Part shown: piece by piece, positions 1-5,481 of the stretch
Layout: each line of letters begins with the position of its first letter
Numbering within the stretch: position 1 is the stretch's first letter
Source of the DNA: DASTHS01 sp035718085
GTDB taxonomy: Bacteria; Actinomycetota; Acidimicrobiia; Acidimicrobiales; Palsa-688
Assembly (NCBI GenBank): GCA_035718085.1
Contig: DASTHS010000261.1
Span: 1-11,067, forward strand
DNA length: 11,067 nt
Reading direction: 5' to 3'
Made by a program: the position numbers and the translations under genes
Notes under the pieces: model-generated
The model's database searches: none
Seen by the model: the letters and a program-made list of their open reading frames with translations, nothing else
What the model was told of the DNA's origin: nothing

Positions 1-113
1 TCCTCGTCGACGCCGCTGACCACGACCTCGGGGTCGAGGCCCGCGGCGCGCAGCAGTCGGAGCCGGGCCGGGGAGGCCGAGGCGAGCACGATCCGGCGGG
101 GCACCCGCCCCAT
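1..113 (-). CDS. maf: Maf-like nucleoside triphosphate pyrophosphatase, N-terminal fragment
   Basis: Reading leftwards from an ATG at 113-111, the frame stays open to the window edge and gives 37 residues starting MGRVPRRIVLASASPARLRL. The segment LASASPARLRLL carries the SxSxxR signature near the N-terminus of Maf/YhdE proteins (residues S11 to R16), and the fragment ends in the GVDE region expected shortly after it. Maf proteins are cytoplasmic house-cleaning enzymes that hydrolyse non-canonical or modified NTPs to the monophosphate and pyrophosphate, and are linked to septum formation. About four fifths of the protein lies beyond the left edge, so completeness and the catalytic Asp cannot be judged. 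No clear ribosome-binding site or -10 hexamer stands before the ATG. The gene is divergent from the helicase, and a LexA-type box lies about 38 bp upstream of its start. Confidence 0.85.
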   Translation of the reverse strand, partial: MGRVPRRIVLASASPARLRLLRAAGLDPEVVVSGVDE

Positions 114-150
114 GGTGGCACGCGCCGGCGGCCTGTCGGCACGCTCGGAT

Positions 151-166
151 GCGAACGTGTGTTCGC
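151..166. promoter_or_regulatory. LexA (SOS / Cheo-type) operator
   Basis: GCGAACGTGTGTTCGC is a perfect 6-bp inverted repeat around a 4-base centre. It contains GAAC-N4-GTTC, the core recognised by Gram-positive and actinobacterial LexA/DinR, and fits CGAAC-RNRY-GTTCG at every position (centre GTGT). It ends 9 bp before the TACGAT -10 hexamer of the helicase gene and would cover the -35/spacer, the usual place for repression. LexA binding is inferred from the site, not shown. Confidence 0.8.
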
Positions 167-175
167 CCCCGCGTG

Positions 176-181
176 TACGAT
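176..181 (+). promoter_or_regulatory. -10 element, probable leaderless promoter of the helicase gene
   Basis: TACGAT fits TANNNT and ends 7 bases before the ATG at 189, so transcription would begin at or next to the A of the start codon. No ribosome-binding site lies between them. The LexA-type box sits just upstream, which supports this being the working promoter. Confidence 0.65.
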
Positions 182-188
182 CGCAGCC

Positions 189-2348
189 ATGGGCGCTCCT
201 GTCGCGGCAGCCACCGGCGCGTCGGTCGACCCGGCGGCCCCGGTGTGCGCGTCGGGCGCCGTCCCGCCCGAGCGGCCGGCCTGGGCGGCCGGGCTCACCG
301 ACGAGCAGCGGGCGGCGGTGACCCATGACGGGGGGCCGCTCTGCATCCTGGCGGGCGCCGGCACCGGCAAGACCGCCACCCTCGTCGCCCGCCTGGCGCG
401 ACTGCTCGCCGAGGGCACGCCGCCCGAGCGCGTGCTGCTGGTGACCTTCAGCCGGCGGGCGGCCGCCGAGGTCGTGCGCCGGGCGGGGGCGGCCACCGAC
501 CCGGCGACCGCCGCCCGGGTGCACGCCGGCACGTTCCACTCCGCCGCCGTCCGGGTGCTGCGCCGCCACGCCCACCAACTCGGGCTGGGCGACGGCTTCA
601 GCGTGCTCGACCAGGCCGACGGGGCCGACCTGCTGCGCCTGGTGCGCGCCGGGGTCGTCGCCGAGGCGGCGGCTGCCGGTGTGCGCACCCGGTTCCCGAA
701 GCCCGACACCTGCCTGGCGGTCTACTCCCGGGTGGTCAACTCGAGGGTGCCGCTGGCGCAGGTCGTGGCCACCCAGTTCCCCTGGTGCGCCGACGACGTC
801 GAGGGCCTCGCCGAGGTGTTCCGCTCCTACACCGCCCGCAAGCGTGCAGCCGGCCTGCTCGACTTCGACGACCTGCTGCTGCACTGGCGGGCGGCCCTGG
901 CCGACCCGGGGCTCGGCCCCGTGCTGGCCGGCGCCTACGACCACGTGCTCGTCGACGAGTACCAAGACACGAACCTGCTCCAGGCCGACATCCTCACCGG
1001 TCTGTGCCGCGGCGACGCCCGCATCACCGTCGTCGGCGACGACGCCCAGGCGATCTACGGGTTCCGCGCCGCGACGGTGCGCAACATCCTCGACTTCCCC
1101 GACCGCTGGCCGGGGGCCACCACCGTCACCCTCGAGCGGAACTTCCGCTCGACCCAGCCGATCCTCGACCTGGCCAACGCCGTGCTCGGCCAGATGGGCG
1201 AAGGCGGCCGCCTGCGCCTGCGGGCCGCCCGCCAGCTCGGCGGGGGCCTGCCGGTGATCGCCACCTGCCCCGACGAGGCGGCCCAGGCCGACGCGGTGTG
1301 CGACACCGTGCTCGAGCACCTCGAGGCGGGCATCGCCCTGCGCGACCAGGCGGTGCTGGCTCGCGCCGGGCACCACACCGGCCTCGTCGAGCTCGAGCTG
1401 CGCCGCCGGCGCATCCCGTTCGTCAAGTACGGCGGCCTGCGCTACCTCGAGGCGGCCCACGTCCGCGACCTGGTCGCCCTGCTGCGCCTCCTCGACAACC
1501 CCCGCGACGAGCTGGCGTGGCAGCGGGTGCTGGCCATGGCCGACGGCGTCGGCCCGGCTGCGTCGACCCGGCTGCTCGCCGAGCTCGGGGTGCGGCCCGC
1601 CGACGGCCACGACCCCCTGGCCCGCTTCGTCGAGCACCCCCCGGCGTGGCCCTCCCGGGCGGTCGGCGACCTGGCCGCCCTGGCGTCGGCCCTGGCCGAC
1701 TGCGGCGCCGGTGGCAGCACCGGTGGTGGCGCGGGGCCGCCGCCGTCGGCGCAGGTCGACCGCCTGCGGCGGGCGCTCGACCCGCTCGTGCGCCGGCGCT
1801 ACGAGCACGCCGAGGTGCGCCTGCGCGACCTCGACCGGCTGGTCGCGGTCGCCGCCTCTGCCTCGTCGCGGCCCGACCTGGTGGCCGACCTGACCCTCGA
1901 CCCGCCGACGTCCACCGCCGACCTCGCCGGGCCCCCGTCGCTCGACGACGACTGGCTGACGATCTCGACGGTGCACTCGGCCAAGGGCGGCGAGTGGGAC
2001 GTGGTGCACGTCGTCCACGCCGCCGACGGCATGTTCCCCTCCGATCTGGCCACCGGCGACGCCGAGGGCGTCGACGAGGAGCGCCGCCTGTTCTACGTGG
2101 CCCTCACCCGCGCCCGGCGCCACCTCCACCTCTACGCGCCCCTCCGCTACCACCACGGCGGCGCCCGCTCGAGCGGCGACCGCCACACCTGGGCGCAGCG
2201 CACCCGGTTCCTGCCGCCCGAGGTCGACCACCTCCTCGCCGCCCGGCCGGTGCGCGCCGCCGGGGCCGACGAGGTGGCGGCGGCAGCCGACGGCGCCCGG
2301 GTGGTGGTGGCCGACGCCGTGGCGGCCGACCTCGACGCCCTCTGGTGA
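189..2348 (+). CDS. UvrD/PcrA/Rep-type SF1 ATP-dependent DNA helicase
   Basis: A 719-aa 3'-5' DNA helicase of superfamily 1A, the size of UvrD/PcrA, acting in DNA repair and replication restart. All main motifs are visible in order: Q-motif GLTDEQ (35-40), Walker A AGAGTGKT (55-62), Walker B DEYQDT (256-261), motif III GDDAQAIYGFR (283-293), motif IV LERNFRST (315-322), motif V TVHSAKG (594-600) and motif VI VALTRARR (637-644). A Gly-rich insert (GGSTGGGAGPPPS) lies near residues 510-522. The end shows no RecB-type nuclease motif. The ATG at 189 is preferred over an in-frame GTG at 159, because the latter lies inside the LexA box and upstream of the -10 hexamer. The LexA box suggests DNA-damage induction. 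The gene converges on the STAS gene with 11 bp between stops. Which paralogue it is (UvrD1, UvrD2, PcrA or other) cannot be told by eye. Confidence 0.93.
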   Translation: MGAPVAAATGASVDPAAPVCASGAVPPERPAWAAGLTDEQRAAVTHDGGPLCILAGAGTGKTATLVARLARLLAEGTPPERVLLVTFSRRAAAEVVRRAGAATDPATAARVHAGTFHSAAVRVLRRHAHQLGLGDGFSVLDQADGADLLRLVRAGVVAEAAAAGVRTRFPKPDTCLAVYSRVVNSRVPLAQVVATQFPWCADDVEGLAEVFRSYTARKRAAGLLDFDDLLLHWRAALADPGLGPVLAGAYDHVLVDEYQDTNLLQADILTGLCRGDARITVVGDDAQAIYGFRAATVRNILDFPDRWPGATTVTLERNFRSTQPILDLANAVLGQMGEGGRLRLRAARQLGGGLPVIATCPDEAAQADAVCDTVLEHLEAGIALRDQAVLARAGHHTGLVELELRRRRIPFVKYGGLRYLEAAHVRDLVALLRLLDNPRDELAWQRVLAMADGVGPAASTRLLAELGVRPADGHDPLARFVEHPPAWPSRAVGDLAALASALADCGAGGSTGGGAGPPPSAQVDRLRRALDPLVRRRYEHAEVRLRDLDRLVAVAASASSRPDLVADLTLDPPTSTADLAGPPSLDDDWLTISTVHSAKGGEWDVVHVVHAADGMFPSDLATGDAEGVDEERRLFYVALTRARRHLHLYAPLRYHHGGARSSGDRHTWAQRTRFLPPEVDHLLAARPVRAAGADEVAAAADGARVVVADAVAADLDALW

Positions 2349-2349
2349 C

Positions 2350-2372
2350 CTCGGGCGGCTCAGCCGCCGGGG
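2350..2372. terminator. Short hairpin between convergent helicase and STAS stops
   Basis: GGCGGC (2354-2359) pairs with GCCGCC (2363-2368) around a 3-base loop TCA, which is the complement of the STAS TGA stop. One mismatch outward, three more pairs (2350-2352 with 2370-2372, one a GT wobble) can form. Its place between two converging genes suits a bidirectional terminator, but there is no T-tract on either side and such GC palindromes are common here. Confidence 0.35.
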
Positions 2373-2701
2373 AGCAGGAACCGGTTGATGCCGGTCATCT
2401 CCAACAGCTGGCGCACCGTCGGCGTCGGGTTGAGCACCTCGACCGACCCGTCGTTGGCCGAGCAGCTCCGCCACGCACCGACCAACGCCCCGAGCCCGCT
2501 CGAGTCGATGAACCCCAGTTCGCGCAGGTCGACCCGGATCCGGTAGGTGCCCTGGGCGTAGAGCCGGTCGAGCACCTCGCGCAGCACCGGCACCGACACG
2601 CTGTCGAGCTCACCGCGCAGCTCCACGATCGTCGAACCCTCGAGCGGCGCGCCGCAGCGCACCTCGAGGCCGCCGAGCGCCAGCGAGAACGCGTCGGCCA
2701 C
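2360..2701 (-). CDS. STAS-domain anti-sigma-factor antagonist (SpoIIAA/RsbV-like)
   Basis: A 113-aa single STAS domain, the normal length for this family. The hallmark FIDSSGLGALVG (64-75) matches the phosphorylation loop of SpoIIAA/RsbV; by analogy with SpoIIAA Ser58 the second serine, S68, would be the phosphorylated one. TIVELRGELDSVSVPVLREVL (24-44) is the typical first strand-helix unit. Such proteins sequester an anti-sigma kinase when unphosphorylated and free an alternative sigma factor; partner kinase and sigma genes are not in this window. The GTG at 2701 is chosen because the longer open frame upstream would run through the zinc-ribbon gene and is not STAS-like. Upstream lie TTGCGG, 16 bases, then TACAGC ending 6 bases before the GTG, a plausible promoter though the -10 lacks its final T. 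The stop converges on the helicase stop. Confidence 0.9.
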   Translation of the reverse strand: MADAFSLALGGLEVRCGAPLEGSTIVELRGELDSVSVPVLREVLDRLYAQGTYRIRVDLRELGFIDSSGLGALVGAWRSCSANDGSVEVLNPTPTVRQLLEMTGINRFLLPGG

Positions 2702-2703
2702 GC

Positions 2704-2735
2704 CCGGGCTGTACCCGCCCGCCAGCCCGCCGCAA
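2704..2735 (-). promoter_or_regulatory. Candidate promoter of the STAS gene
   Basis: On the minus strand TTGCGG is followed, after the 16-base spacer CGGGCTGGCGGGCGGG, by TACAGC, which ends six bases before the GTG start. The placing copies the leaderless arrangement of other genes here. The last base of the -10 is C, not T, so this is weaker than the others. Limits are approximate to a few bases. Confidence 0.35.
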
Positions 2736-2754
2736 CGTCGTGCGACGTGCGGGG

Positions 2755-2952
2755 TCAGTCCTTGGTAGCCACGTGGTTGGGGGTGACGTGCATCCTCGGC
2801 TCGAAGCGCCCGGCGCCGGCGGCCCCGCCGTCGCCGGTGCCGCCCAGCGCTGCCAGGGCGTCGCGGCACCCGGTGCAGGGGCCGTAGAAGCGCTCGGCCA
2901 CCCCGTCACCGCAGCGCGGGCAGGCGAACTCCAGCAGTTCGGCGGCCTCCAT
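2755..2952 (-). CDS. Small zinc-ribbon protein of unknown function
   Basis: A 65-aa protein beginning MEAAELLEFACPRCG. Two CxxC knuckles (C11/C14 and C26/C29) about 12 residues apart should bind one structural zinc ion in a rubredoxin-like ribbon. A Gly/Ala-rich stretch (37-48) leads to the C-terminal tail RFEPRMHVTPNHVATKD, which is more polar and looks conserved rather than random. I recall similar short proteins in Acidimicrobiia but know no assigned function; a nucleic-acid or protein contact is possible. The ATG at 2952 is favoured because TACCCT ends 7 bases before it and the zinc ribbon begins straight after. It lies 35 bp downstream of the Rpf-like gene and 53 bp upstream of the STAS gene, all on the minus strand. 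Confidence 0.75.
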   Translation of the reverse strand: MEAAELLEFACPRCGDGVAERFYGPCTGCRDALAALGGTGDGGAAGAGRFEPRMHVTPNHVATKD

Positions 2953-2959
2953 CCCGACG

Positions 2960-2965
2960 AGGGTA
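2960..2965 (-). promoter_or_regulatory. -10 element, probable leaderless promoter of the zinc-ribbon gene
   Basis: On the minus strand TACCCT ends 7 bases (CGTCGGG) before the ATG at 2952. It fits TANNNT and would place the transcript start at the initiation codon. No purine-rich ribosome-binding site lies in the gap. Confidence 0.55.
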
Positions 2966-2987
2966 GCGGCGGCCGACCCCGCCGGCG

Positions 2988-4196
2988 CTACGAGAGGCCG
3001 AGGGCGGCGGCGCAGGCCGGCCACTGGCCCCAGCCCGACTGCGCCTGGAGGCGGTGGGCCGCCTCGTCCTGCATCGCCGGTGGCTCGAGGTCGGGACGCC
3101 CCGGGTAGCCGAGGCTGGTCCACGTGCCGGCGCTGAACTGGTAGGCGCCGTAGTAGCCGTTGCCCGTGTCGGCGGCGTAGTCGTCGCCCGACTCGCACTG
3201 GCGCAGCTCCTGCCACTGGCTGGCGGTGGGCCCCCCCGACGCCGCGGGCTGGGCGCCGGCGCCGGTCGGCGCCGCCGTCTGGGCGGCGACAGCGGCCACC
3301 AGGCCGCCTTGCACCGGGGCGCCCTGCGCCTGGCGGGCGGCAGCCGCCGCGGCCTGGCGGGCCGCTGCCTGCGCGGCGGCCTGGGCGGCGGCGCGGGCCT
3401 GGGCGGCGGTGGCCACCTGCGCCGCCTGTGCCGCGGCGTGGGCGGCAGCAGCCGCCGCCGCTGCGGCCTGGGCGGCGGCGGCCGCCTGGGCGGCGGCGGC
3501 CGCCTGCAGCTGGGCAAGGTGACCCTGCAAGGCGCGCAGCTGGGCTTCCACCGTCCCGGCGACGTCGACGGCCGAGCGGCGGGCGGCGGCGACGCCGTCG
3601 GCGGCGCGGCTCGCAGCGGCCTGGTCGGCGGCGACGCGCGCCTCGGCGACGGCCAGCTGGCGGGCGCTCAGCCGGGCCTGGTCGACGCCGTCGCCGACAC
3701 CGTCGGTGACCGTCGCCAGATAGGCGTCGGCGACCCCGGGGCCGGCGGCCACGGGGTCGGGCGGGGGGCCGCCAGCGGCGCCGGTGTAGGCGGCGATGGC
3801 CGCGTCGGCGAGGGCACGGCGGCCGGCGGCGGCGGCGGCCCGGGCAGCGGCGAGGGCCGACCGGTCGGCGGACAGCTGCGTGCCGAGCGCGGCGGCCGCG
3901 ACCTGGTCACGGTCGTAGGCGGCGGTGAGCGTCCGCACCTTGTCGGCTTGCGCGGTGATGGCGGCCTGCACCGAGGAGATCTGTTCCGAGGTCGACCCGA
4001 TGCTGTCGGCCCCGGCGGCGACCGGCGCGACGGGCGCGACGGCGACGACGAGCACGCCGAGGAGGCGGGCCGCCGTCCGGACCGGGCTCCGGCCGCCCCG
4101 GCCGGCAGCCGACCCGGGTGGGGTCGTCAGCAGGCGCCGTCGGGGCGGGCGCGTGCCCGGACGAGCTGCCCGAGGCAGCGCCGGGTCGGAGGACAA
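2988..4196 (-). CDS. Secreted coiled-coil protein with C-terminal Rpf (transglycosylase-like) domain
   Basis: A 402-aa exported protein. After a basic N-terminus, a hydrophobic stretch (about 44-61) ending VAAGA-D looks like a Sec signal peptide cleaved near residue 63. Residues about 64-225 are Ala/Gln/Asp-rich and heptad-like, similar to the coiled-coil part of PcsB/CwlO-type wall proteins. A nearly pure Ala/Gln linker follows (about 229-295). The last 78 residues form a resuscitation-promoting-factor core: ELRQCESGDDYAADTGNGYY with catalytic Glu E335, then YGAYQFSAGTWTSLGYPG, with C334 and C395 placed for the family's disulfide. Rpf domains cleave peptidoglycan glycan strands in growth and resuscitation. 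The start must be TTG at 4196: an in-frame TAG lies just upstream and the next usable codon is inside the signal helix. It is divergent from the aminotransferase gene. Confidence 0.88.
   Translation of the reverse strand: MSSDPALPRAARPGTRPPRRRLLTTPPGSAAGRGGRSPVRTAARLLGVLVVAVAPVAPVAAGADSIGSTSEQISSVQAAITAQADKVRTLTAAYDRDQVAAAALGTQLSADRSALAAARAAAAAGRRALADAAIAAYTGAAGGPPPDPVAAGPGVADAYLATVTDGVGDGVDQARLSARQLAVAEARVAADQAAASRAADGVAAARRSAVDVAGTVEAQLRALQGHLAQLQAAAAAQAAAAAQAAAAAAAAAHAAAQAAQVATAAQARAAAQAAAQAAARQAAAAAARQAQGAPVQGGLVAAVAAQTAAPTGAGAQPAASGGPTASQWQELRQCESGDDYAADTGNGYYGAYQFSAGTWTSLGYPGRPDLEPPAMQDEAAHRLQAQSGWGQWPACAAALGLS
3466..3501. repeat. Perfect 18-bp tandem duplication in the Rpf-protein linker
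   Basis: GCCTGGGCGGCGGCGGCC occurs twice head to tail (3466-3483 and 3484-3501). On the minus strand it encodes Ala/Gln units of the linker. The surrounding 3330-3520 is low-complexity GCN/CAG sequence likely to change length by slippage. Confidence 0.85.
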
Positions 4197-4205
4197 GACA
4201 CCGAC

Positions 4206-4211
4206 AACCTA
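4206..4211 (-). promoter_or_regulatory. -10 element upstream of the Rpf-like gene
   Basis: On the minus strand TAGGTT ends 9 bases before the TTG at 4196. It fits TANNNT, but the gap is a little longer than at the other starts, so the transcript may carry a leader of one to three bases. It lies back to back with the TAGCGT element of the aminotransferase gene. Confidence 0.45.
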
Positions 4212-4242
4212 CCTGGGACGATGGCGCAGCGCACCCCGGCGC

Positions 4243-4248
4243 TAGCGT
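4243..4248 (+). promoter_or_regulatory. -10 element, probable leaderless promoter of the aminotransferase gene
   Basis: TAGCGT ends 8 bases (CGCCCGCC) before the GTG at 4257. The hexamer TAGCGT is used again before the phosphoribosyltransferase gene, and TAGCAT before the crotonase gene. Confidence 0.6.
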
Positions 4249-4256
4249 CGCCCGCC

Positions 4257-5462
4257 GTGAGCGGCCCGCCGACGTCCCCCGGCCCGCCGGTCGGCGGCCG
4301 CCGCCAGCCGTGGCTGGCCGCCCGGCTGCAGGGGCTCGGCACCAGCGTCTTCGCCGAGATGTCGGCCCTCGCGGTGGCGACCGGCTCGGTCAACCTGGGC
4401 CAGGGGTTCCCCGACCTCGACGGGCCCGTCGAGGTGGCCGAGGCCGCCGTCGCCGCCATACGGGCCGGGGTGAACCAGTCCCCCCCGGGGCCGGGCGCCC
4501 CCGTGCTGCGGGCCGCGGTGGCCGACCACCGCCGGCGGTGGTGGGGCCAGGAGGTCGATCCGGCGACCGAGGTGCTGGTGACCGCCGGCGCCACCGAGGC
4601 GCTCACCGCCGCCATCGTCGCGCTCTGCGAGGTGGGCGACGAGGTGGTCACCTTCACCCCCTGCTACGACTCGTACCCGGCGGCCGCCGCCATGGCCGGC
4701 GCCCGGCTGGTGACCGTGCCGCTGCGCCCCCCGCACTGGACGTTCGACCCCGACGAGCTCGCGGCGGCGGTCACCGCCCGCACCCGGCTGGTCGTGCTCA
4801 ACAGCCCCCACAACCCGACCGGCCGGGTGTTCGGCGACGCCGAACTGCGCGCCGTCGCCGACGTCTGCACCGGGCGCGACGTGCTGGCCCTCACCGACGA
4901 GGTGTACGAGCACCTGGTCTTCGCCGGCCGGCACCGGCCGCTGGCGACGCTCCCGGGCATGGCGGCGCGCACCCTGAGCGTGTCGAGCGCGGGCAAGACC
5001 TTCTCCTTCACCGGATGGAAGGTCGGCTGGGTCGTCGGGCCGGCCGACCTCGTCGCCGCCGTGCGCACGGTCAAGCAGCACCTGACCTACGTCAACGGGG
5101 CCCCGTTCCAGCCGGCTGTCGCCCTCGGGCTGGGCCTGCCGGCCGAGGTGTTCGGCGCCGTCGCCGATCGCCTCCGCGACGGCCGCGACCGGCTCTGCGC
5201 CGGGCTGGAGGCCGCCGGCTTCGTCGTCTCGGTGCCCGAGGCCGGCTACTTCGCCCTCGCCGACGGGCGTGCGCTGGGTGAGCCCGACGGGGAGGCCCTG
5301 TGCCGTGCCCTGCCGGGCCGCTGCGGGGTGGTGGGCATCCCCGTCAGCGCCCTCGACCCCGGAGGCGAGGTGGGCCGTCCGTGGGTGCGCTTCGCGTTCT
5401 GCAAGCGGCCCGAGGTCATCGACGAGGCCGTGCGCCGGCTGGCCGGCCTGCGCACCCGGTGA
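4257..5462 (+). CDS. PLP-dependent class I/II aminotransferase, DapC/YbdL-like
   Basis: A 401-aa fold-type I aminotransferase. Visible are the N-terminal block SVFAEMSALAVATGSVNLGQGFPD (30-53), NSPHNPTG (182-189; N186 contacts the PLP ring oxygen), TDEVYEHL (213-220; D214 and Y217), the Schiff-base lysine K247 in SSAGKTFSFTGWK (243-255), and R378 in WVRFAFCK, which should bind the substrate carboxylate. The pattern resembles actinobacterial proteins annotated DapC (N-succinyldiaminopimelate aminotransferase) and methionine/kynurenine aminotransferases such as YbdL; specificity cannot be fixed by eye. The loop usually NQYxxxxG reads NQSPPGPG, so a tyrosine that in this fold reaches the neighbouring subunit's cofactor phosphate is serine (S75). 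Start: GTG 4257 is favoured by the -10 hexamer, but an in-frame ATG at 4221 would add 12 residues. The molybdoenzyme gene follows 19 bp later. Confidence 0.9.
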   Translation: MSGPPTSPGPPVGGRRQPWLAARLQGLGTSVFAEMSALAVATGSVNLGQGFPDLDGPVEVAEAAVAAIRAGVNQSPPGPGAPVLRAAVADHRRRWWGQEVDPATEVLVTAGATEALTAAIVALCEVGDEVVTFTPCYDSYPAAAAMAGARLVTVPLRPPHWTFDPDELAAAVTARTRLVVLNSPHNPTGRVFGDAELRAVADVCTGRDVLALTDEVYEHLVFAGRHRPLATLPGMAARTLSVSSAGKTFSFTGWKVGWVVGPADLVAAVRTVKQHLTYVNGAPFQPAVALGLGLPAEVFGAVADRLRDGRDRLCAGLEAAGFVVSVPEAGYFALADGRALGEPDGEALCRALPGRCGVVGIPVSALDPGGEVGRPWVRFAFCKRPEVIDEAVRRLAGLRTR

Positions 5463-5467
5463 CCGGC

Positions 5468-5474
5468 GGGGGAG
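5468..5474 (+). promoter_or_regulatory. Strong ribosome-binding site of the molybdoenzyme gene
   Basis: GGGGAGG (purine run about 5468-5474) lies 7 bases before the GTG at 5482 and fixes that start. It contrasts with the leaderless starts and fits a downstream gene in an operon with the aminotransferase. Confidence 0.7.
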
Positions 5475-5481
5475 GCCGGCG

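Noticed and set aside
159..188. GTG at 159 as the start of the helicase
   Set aside because: It lies within the LexA-type box and upstream of the -10 hexamer, so a transcript from that promoter would not include it.
2702..2869. Longer N-terminus for the STAS protein
   Set aside because: The extra Arg-rich residues are the zinc-ribbon gene read out of frame; the 113-aa version is the normal family length and has a candidate promoter.
785..2887. A 700-codon plus-strand frame overlapping the helicase and STAS genes
   Set aside because: Arg/Pro-rich composition, no motifs, and it crosses two well-supported genes.
3226..3522. Ala-rich plus-strand frame (98 codons) in the Rpf linker region
   Set aside because: GCN/CAG low-complexity DNA is open in several frames; the true gene is on the minus strand with signal peptide and catalytic domain.
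3054..4256. Upstream extension of the aminotransferase frame back to 3054
   Set aside because: It is Gly/Arg-rich shadow of the Rpf-like gene on the other strand; aminotransferase homology begins only after about 4290.
4221..4256. ATG at 4221 as the aminotransferase start
   Set aside because: Kept only as an alternative: the TAGCGT hexamer lies downstream of it and points to GTG 4257, and the added residues have no family similarity.
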